Below, piece after piece: positions 37,453 through 49,916 of a stretch of 64,000 nt of DNA (the stretch's first letter is position 1; each line of letters starts with the position of its first letter). The translations under genes and the position numbers were made by a program. This DNA is from Ligula intestinalis (Eukaryota > Platyhelminthes > Cestoda > Diphyllobothriidea > Diphyllobothriidae), in assembly GCA_036362985.1 (NCBI GenBank), contig JAYGXS010000001.1, positions 41,502,787 through 41,566,786 of the forward strand, read 5' to 3'. Under the pieces are notes generated by a model. That model worked only from the letters and a program-made list of their open reading frames with translations, was not told the DNA's origin and searched no databases.

Positions 37453-38148
37453 ATGCTTCGCGACGATGCCAACTTTGATCCATTACGTGTATACCGCTTG
37501 GCAACAGAATTGCAACTACGTGTTGGAATTCAGCCCAAAGTGGAGGTCTATGCCTTCCACTTGGAACCCCACGCTGGTCAGGTAATGCAGGTTATTCGCG
37601 CTCAGCCTCGATCGTTATCGGAGATAAGCCGTGTGGTTCGAGCGGCCAGGACACTGAAGCTTTCTGTTCGCGGAATCGGCCAAATGTCCGGTGCTGAGAG
37701 ATCCCTCTATGCGGATGAATATACTGTCCTTGTTGACTGCTGTAAATTGGAAGACTTGCCAAGAATGGAACTTGTTAAGATACAGAGACAAGGGGAGGGT
37801 GAGCTCACACAAGGACTTCGTGTTCTGGCCGGCGTAACGTTGGACGAACTAACAGACTTTCTCGTGGACAATAACGTGGAGCTCTATCAGTCAGGGGATA
37901 TTAACACGGGATTTGGGACAGTGGTTGGAGCGATTGTTTCGGCCTCTACCGGCGTGTTTGGTCCAAGTGGTGGTGCACTAGGCGGGTGCCTGGCTGACGA
38001 GGTGATTTGCATGCGTATTGTTGACTGTCGAGGAGAGCTTATTGAATACTCTACCCAAATGGCCATTCGTGAGTTCTCTGCCACACTGGGCCTGCTGGGA
38101 ATTGTCTACGAAGTAACACTTCGTTACCGCCCAATGACAATATGCAAG
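37453..38148 (+). CDS. FAD-linked oxidase (PCMH type), exon 1
   Basis: Encodes residues 1-232 of an oxidase in the FAD-binding PCMH / aldonolactone-oxidase superfamily, which oxidises small hydroxyl substrates using bound FAD. Residues about 47-75 form the first FAD-binding element (QPRSLSEISRVVRAARTLKL, then SVRGIGQMSG). Residues 124-181 hold the second (VLAGVTLDELTDFL and GTVVGAIVSAST, then GGALGGCLADEV). In covalent-FAD members a GxGHS motif carries the attaching His; here it is GIGQMS, with Gln77. The start is the first ATG after an in-frame stop at 37402, in a fair context (ACCATCATG). An earlier acceptor-like AG at 37417-37418 leaves an upstream coding exon possible. The exon ends AAG|GTAAGA in phase 0. 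The exact substrate cannot be told from sequence. Confidence 0.85.
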
Positions 38149-39511
38149 GTAAGAGCCGCAGTCCGTATAGATAATACTCTTAAATACACCCGAAGTTCTA
38201 ATTATAACATCCATTATTACTTTCACTATCATCAATTATGCGTCTCGAGAGGAAACGTATGAAGACCCTCCTGAGCTAGACAGAGCTCAGCTAAATACAG
38301 GCAAGCAGCGATAATACTCTTATTTTCGCTTGGTATAGAGGGTGTGAAAGTTAGACTCCCACAAAACCCTTGCATCGAAACGAGACTGAAAGTCCAGTGA
38401 AGGACCTACATCTGCGCTGCAACACTGTGGTTTCTCAACCGTGCGCATTATATGCTCGCTAACTGACTAAACCTCCTGCGGTGTAAACAATGTGTGTGCA
38501 GCGGATACTGACAACATTAATTTTCTATTTGCACTAATAATATTTTGCTGGTTGAAGGCATGAACTCAGTCAAGTGGGATTTTTGAGAATTTGCGGCGCA
38601 ATATGTCAATTGAAATCGCTAGCATAAACTTGCAGATATCAGATTTTCATCCAACCTCTTGACTGATGCCTCGATAAAAGCCTGGGGCGCTCGGATATTA
38701 GCTGTTATGCAACACTTATGTCGCCAACAATACCCACCAGTTTGAGAAAAACTTCCCATCGTCCTTTTAGCAATAAAAAATGAAGTATGCTTAAATTTAT
38801 ATTTCTGGCTGGTCTTGTACACTAAGAGTTACATTCATCAGCTCCAGCATAAGTTGAAAGGTATTTCAAATACTAATCAACGGAAAAAAGAAAACCATTC
38901 TTTATAACAATCTGTCAATCCCATTTAGAAAGTATGTTTGCTCACGGAACATCTACCAACTTTTGCAGGGAGTATACGACCGTGACAAAAGTCACTGTCT
39001 AGAGGGTTATCGATGATCGACCCGATTTCCGAGTAAGCCGTCCATGTTAACATCTGAAATTAGTATTCCCTCTAAGGCTACATGATATTTTCTGTAAGCA
39101 TAAAACTGGGTCTGGTGTGAATACCTGAAGCCGGCATCTCCACAAGTCTTTTAAATACACTACAGCTGACGCGACTCTTCCTACCTAGGTGAAATTTCGC
39201 CAAATTGTTACACATCTTAACATTAAAGAAAAAAAGCATGTTAAATACGAAGGTAGCCAGTACAGACCAGAAATAAGCAGATAGCTGAATGCAAATGGTA
39301 TCTGAAAAAGTAAAAAACACTTAAGATTTTCATAAATTTTCAAAGGGTTTCTTAAGTATTGAAAGATAGTATTTGCGAAGCAAATAATCCGCCTTTCAAA
39401 TATAACTGTTTCGTTTTATCCATCTGTTTTATCATATATAATTAAGGTGAATAAAGTATGAATGGATGTAAGAACAAGTAAGGGCAGAAGTTTCCTTGGT
39501 AGTGGCAGAAC
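38149..39511. other. intron 1, left part: nothing recognised
   Basis: Intronic DNA after the GTAAGA donor. Open frames here are short and family-less. Confidence 0.5.
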
Positions 39512-39962
39512 AAAACTCTACATTTCCAGGTTTGTCGACAGCGATTCGAGCTCGATCCGAGCTCGATTTGAGCACGATTAGGGTTAGGGGTTAGGATTAG
39601 GTTTATGGTTAGGGTCAGAGGTTAGGGTAAAGGTTACGGTAAGGTTAGGGTAATGGTTAGGGTCATGGTTAGGATAAGGGTTAAGGTAACTATTAGGGTT
39701 AGTGTAAGTGTGAGGGTTAAAGGTTAGGTTTACGTTTAGGGTTAGGGGAAGGATACGTGTTAGTGTTAGGTTAAAGGTTAGTGTACGGTTTTGTTTGGGA
39801 TAGTGTATCTTATTTTTAAAACCTAAATTTTCTGCTTTTTATTACAAAAAGTCTTCAAAAAGTCCATTATTACTGGGTTTTCGACAATGGAAAGTTTTCG
39901 GAATAAAACCCCACATTTTCAAGTTTGTCGATAGCGATTCGTGCTCAATTCGAGCTCGATTT
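39512..39962. repeat. interstitial telomere-type array between 58-bp direct repeats
   Basis: Between 39578 and about 39795 the plus strand is a degenerate TTAGGG array: several exact TTAGGG units with variants such as TTACGG, TTAAGG and TTAGTG. On each side is the same 58-base sequence (39512-39569 and 39905-39962, eight mismatches) containing AGCGATTCG and CGAGCTCGATTT. TTAGGG is the telomere repeat reported for flatworms and many animals. Confidence 0.8.
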
Positions 39963-40278
39963 GTTTTTTGCGCCTTTTTTCGATTCATGCCCCCAACGCC
40001 GTCGGCCTAAAGCCACCGTGTTTAATTATTTCAACACAATTTTACGAATTTTTTCGTATTTTCACAAAATCCTTTTTTGGTACGTCAGTTTTTAAACTTA
40101 AATAAAACCCCATCTCACGGTTACCGTATGAAAACAAACTACGTCTTGTTGTATTCAAGACCATCACCAAGCAAAGTCCTGCCCGTGTAAGACAACTCAG
40201 TATGAATTGTTTATGTACCCCTCCTTCCACCGGGAGACTGAACTAGAAATGCTCCATAAAATGAGAGGTCTCAAGAAG

Positions 40279-41375
40279 GGTTAATATCCCCGAATCCTAA
40301 TCGTAACCCAATGTCTGACCATAACTCCAATCCTGAACCCAATTTCCTGGAATTTTATGAAAAGTCATATGTACTATGAGCTTTTGCTATTTCCATGGCA
40401 TATAAGCAGTCCGTGCCCAAAATTCCTACCAAAAGGGACAAATTAAAACACAGATTTCGCTGACTATAGCGCTGGCGCGGCGATTGATCATGACTGAGGC
40501 ACGCAAATGGGGCATGCCAATGCACGGCGCAAATACCTCGCTCAGGTGTTGACTGATGGTCCCTATGCTGGCGTATGCGTCGGTTGCATCGCCTCAGTTC
40601 CAATGCATAAAAGCGTAGAGGCTCACTTCCGCTCTGCAATCGGGGGTACGATGGTGTACGCCACTCTTGTGCGACTTCCGATGTCAGCCGCGGTGACATG
40701 GTGCACGCGCTAGCTGGTGAGGCAGTGGTGAGAGCGCTGCCGGTTGATCGTCCGAGCCAGTGTGCAAAAGTCGGCTGTACAGGCCGCCAGGGGACAATAA
40801 ATAACTAATTCCCCCCAGATAAGTCCGGAGTGGTCATTTCTTTGTTGCCCCGTCTTTTTCAGCGAGGCCTTATCAATTATTCATTGCTAGTGACCACGAG
40901 TTTTTCTTACGTGGCCTATGGACTGTAAGCTATAAATCAACGTGCATAAATTCACTTCCACCCTGCAATGAGGACAGATTGGTGAATGCTTCGCCTCTGT
41001 CATTGAGTGCACCAATTTTTCTGCACTGACCTTTCTAGTACAGCCGGTTTTTTTGCATTAGTTCATCAAAGTGCTGATTCAAGGGTTCTGTGATATGGAT
41101 AAGATGAGAGGAAGTAGCTCATTGTTGCTCCTTCTGAACGATTTCTTTGCTCACGATGACTTGTGCGGCCACCTATACATGGCATAGAAATAACGATGCC
41201 CTACCAACGTAAAAAGTGGCATTGAGATCCATTTCTGGAAGAGTGAGGATTGCCGTGCGTTAATCGCGACCCGAACTCTATCATTAAAATAAATTGTAAC
41301 CCTAATCTTAATCTTAGCTCTAACCTAAACAGAAAAAACTGCAGACAATACGAATCCAAACCTTATTCTTAACTA
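40279..41375. repeat. C-strand telomere-like remnants and a GC-rich middle
   Basis: At 40279-40350 and about 41270-41375 the plus strand reads as a decayed C-rich strand (AATCCTAATCGTAACCC, GTAACCCTAATC, CTAACCTAAAC). Between them, about 40440-40800 is GC-rich without a recognised family, possibly an unnamed repeat. Confidence 0.4.
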
Positions 41376-41504
41376 TTTCTTTATCAAAATATACTATTTC
41401 AACTACTGAATAACACTTTTGCAACCATTTTCACAATAAGTAGTCTCACTTTAAAACTCGTAATGTTGATTTTCCATTTATTACTTACTCAATGTATTCA
41501 TTTC

Positions 41505-42440
41505 TGAAGAAAGGAGGGTGTTCACCGGGAGATGTGTATTGTCAATCTGACATTTCGGATAGTTGTCTCGTCTACCCATCTTCTCTGGCTCATGGCTCTC
41601 GTGTTTCTGCCACTCTTTCTTCCCTGTGTGCGTTCTGCCAATCGTTGCTGAACCGCTGTTCGCGTCTCGCATCTCGCCTTTGCCCTCGTTTACCCCGTCT
41701 GTTACCGTGTCTTGTGTGTTGGATTCGCCCTCATGCGCGTTCAGCCCCTCACGCCTTGGCTTGTCGCAGTGGCGCTAGTTCGCGACCCCGACTGCTCTGT
41801 GCCGAGACTGTCGCCTGATAATGTTTTTAAAACAACATAGGGGACCGGTAAATTTATGGGGCTGTTTACTGAAGCCTCGGTCGACATCCAGGCTTCTTTT
41901 ATCTGTCTTGATATGTGATTATCACTTCGGTCGACAATTTCAACTGCGTCAAAGTTGAAGTCGTCCTAACCTCTGCCACATGGGTTGCTACCTCCGACTT
42001 TAGGTCCAAATTTCTTGCGGCCAGCTTATGCGCATGCATTTACTTTTGCAGCTGTCAGCTGGTTTCCCCAACATAATTACATATCCAGCGTCTTTACTGA
42101 AGTCGTTAGACAAAGCCTGACTTCTCCTGCTTAGGTATAGAGTCTTTCGGCCGCATTACTTGTTGCTGGATTGTACAGGTAGGCTTGTGGGTAACCCTTA
42201 TTCCGAGAGGTGCGAGGGATCTAGCCAAAATTTCGGAGACAGTTTTCATGTACGAGATGCTCCACCACAACTTTGGTGGGCAAGGTTCCCCGGTCCGCGT
42301 GTTTTGTGGCATTCGAGTCCGTTCAATAAACGCTCGTGGATAACCGGTAGCTCCGAAGAGTTCCTGGAGGAGCTTTATATCGTTTGGTTTGGCCGCTGGC
42401 ATGCTGCAATGGGTTCCTACTCGTCGATATGGCGTATGTA
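41505..42440 (-). mobile_element. Penelope-like element fragment, C-terminus and tail
   Basis: On the minus strand, the frame 42402-42106 has ELFGATGYPRAFIERTRM and a linker. Beyond a degraded GIY-YIG segment (about 42105-42005), the frame continues with SEVATHVAEV. After one frameshift near 41970 it continues with FNFDAVEIVDRSDNHISRQI, KEAWMS and INLPVPYVVL to a stop at 41743. This order is the C-terminal endonuclease end of Penelope-like retroelements of flatworms. A tail at 41505-41740 is shared with 2795-2998. Confidence 0.65.
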
Positions 42441-42741
42441 CACAACTTAGCTTATGGAGCAGCGGGTGATTTCCATTGTACCTTACATTTTCTTTCTTCT
42501 GATTTTCCCCTTGGGAATCGAATTTTCAGCACGATTACTATATTCATTTCTATCTGGCTTACACTTATAAATGCAACAACATTCAAGAAGTATCACCGAA
42601 ATCAAGTTGACATCCTCCTAAATTTGAAACATCGTTTCCCAGGTAAAAATTCGAAGACAGCGTATGTAGCAGAATTTGCTGCACCATAAAATTCGCGTGC
42701 GCTCATCAGCTGCTTCCACTCGCTGCATAAATAGAATACCG

Positions 42742-43661
42742 AATGAGAAATTACAGAATTGAATTCATACAGAAAAATCGATCAAAAAACATCAAGGTCA
42801 CTTGAGTTAGCCAAGGGCAATCAATAAAGTAGGACCTATCCCAGAGGACGAGCAAAATCTGCTCAATGGATACACTGGATGCAGAAATCGCCAGCCTGAA
42901 GGAAACTCATCTCAAGCGTGGTTATCCAGCTCACTTTATTGAAAGGAATATCAAACCCTCACGGCAAAAGGTTATAGAAAAATCAGCTCCAAAAAAGCCT
43001 GTTTTCATTTTCTTGCCCTTTAAGGGAGACAACACCTTAAACACCATCATGAGACGTTTATGCAATACCATTGAAAGAATGAACTTTGCAGCTGAGATTG
43101 TATTTTGCACCTCGGTGAAGACCCTTCCGATTCCAACTGCAAAGGATGCCTTGCCGTTGTACGCCACGTCAAATGTTGTTTACCAATTAACATTCACTTG
43201 CAGATGCAAGTACATAGGGCGAACACAACGGCCGTTGGCAGCCAGAGCAAAAGAGCACTTGCCGAGTTGGCTATTAAGATAGGAGGATAGTACTCCCCGT
43301 TCTTCTATCACTGAACACCTACTGGATACGGGTCATCCTTCCGAGTACTTGTCCGGGCACGAACAACTCGTATCTTAGGCTTCCTGGAGGCAGCATACAT
43401 AAGGCAGTTGAAACCTGACGTATGTAAACAACTGGAGCATGTGGTGAACCTAACTCTGCTGTGGTCGCACTGGCTTCCTGTTTATACACACTTACCCACA
43501 TTTTTGCCTTAGATGTTTTTTTGCCTAAGACGTTTTTTAGCGTTTTTGCTACCCACAATGTTTGAATGTTCCACTTTATTGATTGCCCTTGGCTAACTCA
43601 AGTGACCTTGATGTTTTTTGATCGATTTTTCGGTATGAATTCAATTCTGTAATTTCTCATT
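42742..43661 (+). mobile_element. Penelope-like endonuclease fragment bounded by 89-bp inverted repeats
   Basis: The left arm 42742-42830 and the right arm 43573-43661 are reverse complements with a single mismatch (A at 42771). Each arm carries CAAGGTCACTTGAGTTAGCC or its complement. Inside is a single remnant of a GIY-YIG endonuclease. This looks like a discrete insertion of about 920 bases. Neither target-site duplication nor other element ends could be made out. Confidence 0.75.
42866..43500 (+). pseudogene. Penelope-like GIY-YIG endonuclease C-terminus
   Basis: The frame 42866-43282 has ASLKETHLKRGYPAHFIERN, KKPVFIFLPFKGDN, then VVYQLTFTCRCKYIGRTQRP and LAARAKEHLPSW. YIGRT with a Cys-x-Cys before it and R-x3-EH after it is the GIY-YIG nuclease signature found in Penelope-like elements. 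After the stop at 43282, SITEHLLDTGHPSEYLSGHE and, in a shifted frame, KPDVCKQLEHVVNLTLLW continue the family. The reverse transcriptase is absent. Confidence 0.7.
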
Positions 43662-43945
43662 TATTCCCTGTCTGCGCGTCAGTTAGTTGACCGACTCGGA
43701 AATCAGACTGCTGTCCAAAAGGGAGGAAATAATGAGTAATATAGATCTGAGGGATTGTGTCACTGCGACTCCCAGTTGCTACGTCAAAAGAGAAAGGAGG
43801 GTTCATCGGGAGAAATTTATCGCCTTTTTGACATTTTCACTCGTGACTGACTCGCACCTCACCAGTCTCTAAAGATGCACTGACCAAACCACTTCCCTAA
43901 ACATAAGCCAATAAATAAACCTCTCCGGGTAAACCCCCATTATCC
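43662..43945. repeat. facing copies of the Penelope-like tail
   Basis: 43789-43850 (GAAAGGAGGGTTCATCGGGAG) matches the tail at 2.8 and 41.5 kb in plus orientation. 43904-43945 (AATAAACCTCTCCGGGTAAA) is the same tail end in reverse. The pair forms an inverted repeat of about 150 bases, next to the inverted-repeat-bounded fragment. Confidence 0.5.
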
Positions 43946-46269
43946 TTTTGTCATTTAAATGCATCAAGGTACGCTAAATGCAGTGGCTAAGAAGTCTGCC
44001 AATCAAAAGGATAGCTGGAGTCCTCTTCAGAACCAAGAGTCAGGGCGCATCTTAATGTGTTCTCTAGAGTATTAAAACTCATTTGGGATCCAAGCAGCGC
44101 TTCTGCTATAAGTATGAAAGCCTGATCCATTGTGCGCGAAAAAAAAAACTTGATGGCATACTTAGACGGACAAAGTAGACTTGCCAGTCATTGAAACGGA
44201 CCACGCTCTCTGATTTCTTTATTCCGGATTTCCATAGGAGCCAGGTACGTAAGAGAAGGGAAGACAGATAAGCCGGCAGATAATGTACAAGTTGCCCATC
44301 AAAATAACTAATTCATGTGTAAAATGCAGTCCGTGCGGAAAAATGACTGTGCACACTTGACTGACACTGTCAGTAACGACGGGCAAACGAAAACGCAAAG
44401 GCATCATAATAACAGCGACTAAAACTCTAGGGACAAGTAAAATCAATGGGTTGAGGATAATGCGAGCATAAGGAAATCAGTTTTATTGCCACATTTTATG
44501 CACTCATACTGAGGCAAAATATTTGGCCTTTCCGATACGAGAAACAGGTTTAAGATTAAAAAGAACAGTCTGAGGTCGGGCCGGACCTCACTGATTCGAA
44601 ATGAACTGGAAAGAGAATTGTTCTTAAACTGAGTCGACTGTATGCAGACGATGCTAAGACTTACACCAGTTTCCACAGAAAAACTTCGTCCATTTTCTGC
44701 GCGTGACAGATCTCTTGATTGAGATCTTTAAATGAAACAATAGTAATACTGGTTACAAAATTTATTAATGTGAAATATATACGCCTTCTAAAATAAATGT
44801 CACTGATGCCAGACGAGAAAGCTGTAATGGACTGTAGAGAAGTAAATGAAAACGGATAGGATCATCACTTAAGTTATGCGTCAAAGGCAGTCATCACGTC
44901 GTTTAATATAAGTTTAAAAAAAATCAATGTAACCTTATTAAATTAACAGAAATTATAAGTATTTCTTTAAGAAACTTCTGGAGTTACGGTCTTTAAATAG
45001 CAGCTATTTTCCAACATGGCAGTCAATCACGTCTATTTAAAGTCATCAAGAGGGCTTCAACGAGCAAGCTGATTGCTGTTAGTGCATGCGGCTTGATAAT
45101 ATTAGCAAACATTCGGCATATAATAGTTTACAATGATGCTTCTACAGTTTATTATCATAATTGTGCACGCAAAAGAACCTCCTGCAAGTTCCGAGCTTGG
45201 CATGGCCAGGGGTCACAAAAATGCCTGCAATTAATTATCAGTAGGCCAATTGGAATATATGGTTAGGAATTAGACTGCCCAGTGATGTAGCCATGCTCAG
45301 CTGCTTATTCAGTACCCTAAATTAAAACAAAAGAAATCTGACAGTTACTATCGGTTTCACTGATAAACTGCAATAAAACTGGCACACCTAGAAAACAAAT
45401 ATATTATTTAAGGGAGTAAGTAGTGCGCTGAATAAGTGTCAACTTAAGTTGCTCAACACTGGTACCACCGACAAATTTGGATATATTTGACAACGAAGAT
45501 AACTTTATGAAAGCGTTCCCAAGCTGTGGAAGAAACAAAACAACATTCGAAAAGTCAGGGGTGAGGCAAATTCCAGTTGGGACGAATATTCGACTGTATC
45601 TCCTGCATTGTCTACCAGTCTTCATGAACTTGAACTTTCTTCTAATGAAATGGATCCGCAATTGAATATGGCAAAATAATAAACAAGATTGAAGTTTTAA
45701 GCCATTGTTATGCACCAAGCCCGAGGGGCGCAATAGTTGGACTTTTAGCATGAATCTTTGAGTTATTCTGTCTTACCGAACTCTATTTATATGCTGATAG
45801 TGAGGCACGATAAATATTTTAATGATTGCCCAGGCCTTCACAAAAAGTTAACTCTTCAGAAGCTTTACGTGATTTAAGTTTCTTTTTTGCGAACCCTCCT
45901 GCCTTCATGATTTTGAAAACAATCGTTTGAAATATTAACTACTAAGTCTATCTTTCTGCAGTATGTTACCTGAGTACACTTATCTGCACACGCATACGCT
46001 CTACTATTATTTTGCTGCATCCAAATGAAGTAAACACAGCTTTATCCTAAATTCCATGATAAGGCTTCGTAAAATCAAATAAGACAGTCCAAAAGATATC
46101 TACGGAACACATTTACGGAGAAACTCTACAGAGATAGATATCCTCTTACCAAAACTTACTATTCTGATGTTCATTGTTAAGTGAGGCAAATTCTCCCTGA
46201 AATTCACAATCATGCTATTTTGACAACTGCAGTCAAACGTCCGGGAGTACTTTTCCGCAAAAACCCCCT
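43946..46269. other. intron 1, right part: nothing recognised
   Basis: Intronic AT-rich DNA. The frame 45404-45751 on the minus strand ends with SVEQLKLTLIQRT, which faintly recalls LINE C-termini but is too weak to call. Confidence 0.45.
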
Positions 46270-46370
46270 AAACAGAGAATAGTCCATTTGCAAAAATTAA
46301 TGACAGTCCAACCATTAGTTTCGGCCAAATTCGCTGTCATAACGTTTAGCAAATGGACTCTTCCCTGTTT
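46270..46370. repeat. foldback element with 37-base arms
   Basis: 46270-46306 (beginning AAACAGAGAATAGTCCATTT) pairs with 46334-46370 with about seven mismatches, leaving a 27-base loop. This is MITE-like in form; no target duplication is obvious. Confidence 0.55.
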
Positions 46371-47793
46371 ACTGAGTCCTAAGAAAAGGCACCTATTACC
46401 ATCCTAATGAAGTTTTCAAAATATCCTGCTTTCAACTGTTAGTAAGCAATTTTTGAATTCAAAAAAGTGCGTGAGAAAGCCGGTAACACCATTATGAAAT
46501 AAGTGGGACTATTTAGACGGGAAACTAGATTTATGTTAAGCTTAAATTGTAACATTCGTTTTCTGATTTGCATACATCTCAGGCTGATGCAAATTTAGAT
46601 ATCTGCTATCTGCTCCAGAGCATAGTGCGTGCATGCTCGTGGCCATTGCGTAAATTAGTTTACAGTTAGAGCAGAAATGCTCCGCATGTACCAAATTATC
46701 TCTTCCCTCATCCAATTTGATCCGATGGCAAGACTAAGTCGAGCCGACTAGAGATACGATCGGCCGTGGCAGCAGATTTGCCTAAAGGAAGAAGGCGGTG
46801 GCTTAAATCTCAATTGCACGAAAATGGCATATATACCACATTAAGAAGGAGTCATTAAATTTGACTCTGAGTCCACCATTCAGTTGCTTCACACGCACAC
46901 AGGGCTGGCTGTGAGGTCTGCATCGACCGTCAGTTAGACACTTTCCTCCTGGACGGGTTTAACACAGCGATTAGTCAAAAACACATACTCTTGTTTATAA
47001 GGGGAACCTACGCAAGCTTTCTTGGAGACGCAATTCCAGAGTCGGTTTCAGTCTCCCGGGCACCATTAGACTGTCCGAACTTGTCAGTTATCAAAAGCCA
47101 AGATTTGACGCAAGCGAATGATGGACCCAAAAAGTTCTCCTGCCCGTTACTCACACAACATACTTGCACACAAAGAAGGACAGGACTGGATCTGCACATT
47201 TTTGGGTGGGATTAAGTTTTGAGGAGCTATCCATCGATACGCAGGAAAGATTAACTTACCGCCGGCAACCAGACATGCCCGAGTCAGAGTTTGGGATGTT
47301 AGGTGCTGGAAGTTAAAACAAACTCATCGTCATTTCCTCCGTCGATTGGAGTAGCTAGCTTAAATCATTCCGACATAACGCAGTTTTCTTGCGCCTTTAA
47401 TTTTCATGTTGAGCTTGACTCAGAATATACTGCAGCTTTTCCAGTATAACTATTGTAACTCCTTCACATCCTATTCAGGTTATAAGTCTGTAACATTTAT
47501 GCTAGTCTGTTGCATTTAGTGATAATTTTAATAATATGAACACATCTACTAGGAAAACGCAATTTGCTTTCATATTAGCCGCGTTTGGGGATAGTTTAAA
47601 TAAAAAAATTTGCAGTTTCACGTTCTTTCCAAGCTTTTTAGTGGTACTTACGTTGTTTTTATTTGACACTACCACATTGTTGCAGCAACATAATAATTAA
47701 ACGCCAGAAACATATGCACATTTTGATTTTTCATGAGAGCGACTGAAAATTGACAAACAGTTACCATCTCCGCTAATTTCTTTCATATTCAAG
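46371..47793. other. intron 1 end: nothing recognised
   Basis: Intronic sequence to the exon 2 acceptor. No repeats or exons could be named. Confidence 0.5.
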
Positions 47794-48270
47794 GTACAGT
47801 TTGGGTTCTATGATTGGTGTCACCTTACAAACTCTGGAACTATAAAACGATCAATAGACGAAAATGATATCACTGAGGTTATCTATATGCCCTTCAATGG
47901 CGTTAACCCGGATGAGCCTCTCGGCGATCTGCGTTACAAATGGTGTGCCTACTCTGACACTGTTATCCTTCGAACCTGTAAACGGTTTAACATCTTGCAC
48001 GATGAAAAGCTCTTCTGCCATCCACGACACAAATTTCACCTCGTTGATCCGATAATGGGCCCAGACATCCAAGAAATGATAAGCACACCTGAGAGGACGC
48101 CAATTGTGCTAAGTAGGGCCTTCCGTGTACTGAAGAGACAACTGATCCACAACAACAATCAGACGCAATACACACCATGGGCAGTGAACAGCTTTGCTCC
48201 GCATCCATCACCCTCCAGAACTCTCCGGTTCTCTGTCGAGACAGGATCTTTCCTAAACAACTTCTCCAAT
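47794..48270 (+). CDS. FAD-linked oxidase, exon 2
   Basis: It begins after the acceptor TTCATATTCAAG and joins exon 1 in phase 0, continuing as VQFGFYDWC. It ends at AAT|GTAAGT, again in phase 0, and adds 159 residues. The segment covers the middle of the protein, with Trp/Tyr-rich stretches and a YTPWAVNSFAPHPSPSRTL linker-like region, corresponding to the substrate-binding half of the family. There are no stops over 477 bases, and both borders match the splice consensus. The 9.6-kb intron before it carries the telomere-like array and the Penelope-like cluster. Confidence 0.8.
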
Positions 48271-49916
48271 GTAAGTTAATAAAATGATGCTGAACCTTTT
48301 GGGTAAACTCTGACAGAATGACTGCCTGTAATGATCTTCGTTTTGCGGGTTTGTCCATAGAAGGCATTTATGGTTTCTAATACTTGCTGTTATTAAATCT
48401 GCATACATAAAGATAGGGGATGGTAAATCACGTACGATGTGAATATTTAATATGGAATATAAAAACGTCTCTCGATGATGCCTTTAGCTAAGCGTCAAAG
48501 AATGTTGACAAATGATATCAAAGAATGCAGATTATTTGAAATAGTATCAACCGAATCTCTAAGTTATTCACCTGTGTGATGCATAAGGATGATGTGCAAA
48601 TTGGTGCGATTAACTCCTACGGCTTTACTTCTTTACTTGAACGAGAGAAATGATTGGATACTGAAGATGCAACTATATGTTAGTTTGAACAATTAGATTG
48701 ATTTATTAGCGAACTTCAAACATAAGACTGCGGTTAGAAAACAGCAGAGCACCTTGGAATTTGCTCGGCCAAATCTATTTAGTCATCATTATGAAAAAAA
48801 GTTGAAATAATGGCTTAAGTTTTATATCTTTCCTAGAACACATCGCAAGTAATTTTCATCATTTCTTTCAAATGTGCAGTATATCGTTTCCCTGTTTCCT
48901 TATTGTTACACAATAAACGCTACTAAACGTTATTAGATTTTTTAATTAATTTTATTTATACCTATTTAATCATAAGAGTGACCGCATTCTTTTATGCTTC
49001 AGGACACCTATGCCAGGGTGCAGTTATTTAGCGAAATCCTATAGGAATTGGTCTTATACGGCCAAGCTATTTTGAATTTATTTATATTTCGAAAATATTT
49101 CTTCAATCAAAGCTGAATTATCTGTAAATGATACTACAACCCTTCAGTATACGAAGTCGCTGAGAACTGGATGCATGCGCCCCATAGCCTTGTATCGTTG
49201 TCAGATCCACCACCACTAGACATTAACATAATTCGGCTTGCAATTTGCCGTCGCGCAGAACTTCTTAACCGCCCAAACGCGTGCATTTGCAGAAGATACT
49301 TAACACTGGATAGCGAACAGGCACTAAAATGCCACTTGGTGAAAAAGGAAAGACATTAGGGCGGGTATTGGAGAAATTATGGGTGAACGCAACTTGGCGC
49401 ACTTGCATCATAGCGTAGTTAAATGACTAAAAGATCTGCAAGCTGGCTGGATAATTCGCTTATTCTTGTCAGAAGTGTGTACGTATGCTGGCTCTTCTGA
49501 TAGAGGATGGGCGGTAACACCCAATAACTCCTTACTAGTGTGGCCTCTTTGGCTTTCTCGCCAACAGCTGACCCAAACCTCTTTTCTGTGAAAGTCCGCT
49601 AAAGTTCATGTGAAACAAATCGTGTGCAGTAGAGGGCCATTATGCTTTTATCCCACCATCCAGCTTAGGTCTTCTGACAATGTTTTGCTCTCCGGGTCAA
49701 GTATATGAGGCGTGGTAGAGTGCTGTGGAAGTAAGCTGCATCGGAAGGTTGAACACACGCCAATTGGGCTGCTGAATCTGCGTGTTTTACTGCGATTTGG
49801 GGCTTAAGCTAATGCCCTCTCTCATGCATTTGCACTAAACTTTAAACAATGAAAACCCAGTTGCATTTTTCTTAAATTATCCCTACACTGGTTTGCGTTG
49901 ATTTTATTTCTGTTAG
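48271..49916. other. intron 2
   Basis: GTAAGT donor to TGTTAG acceptor, 1646 bases. No element recognised. Confidence 0.65.

Noticed and set aside
45404..45751. Minus-strand frame with a LINE-like ending (SVEQLKLTL)
   Set aside because: Only one short motif fits. The expected WN-LP motif is missing in all frames.
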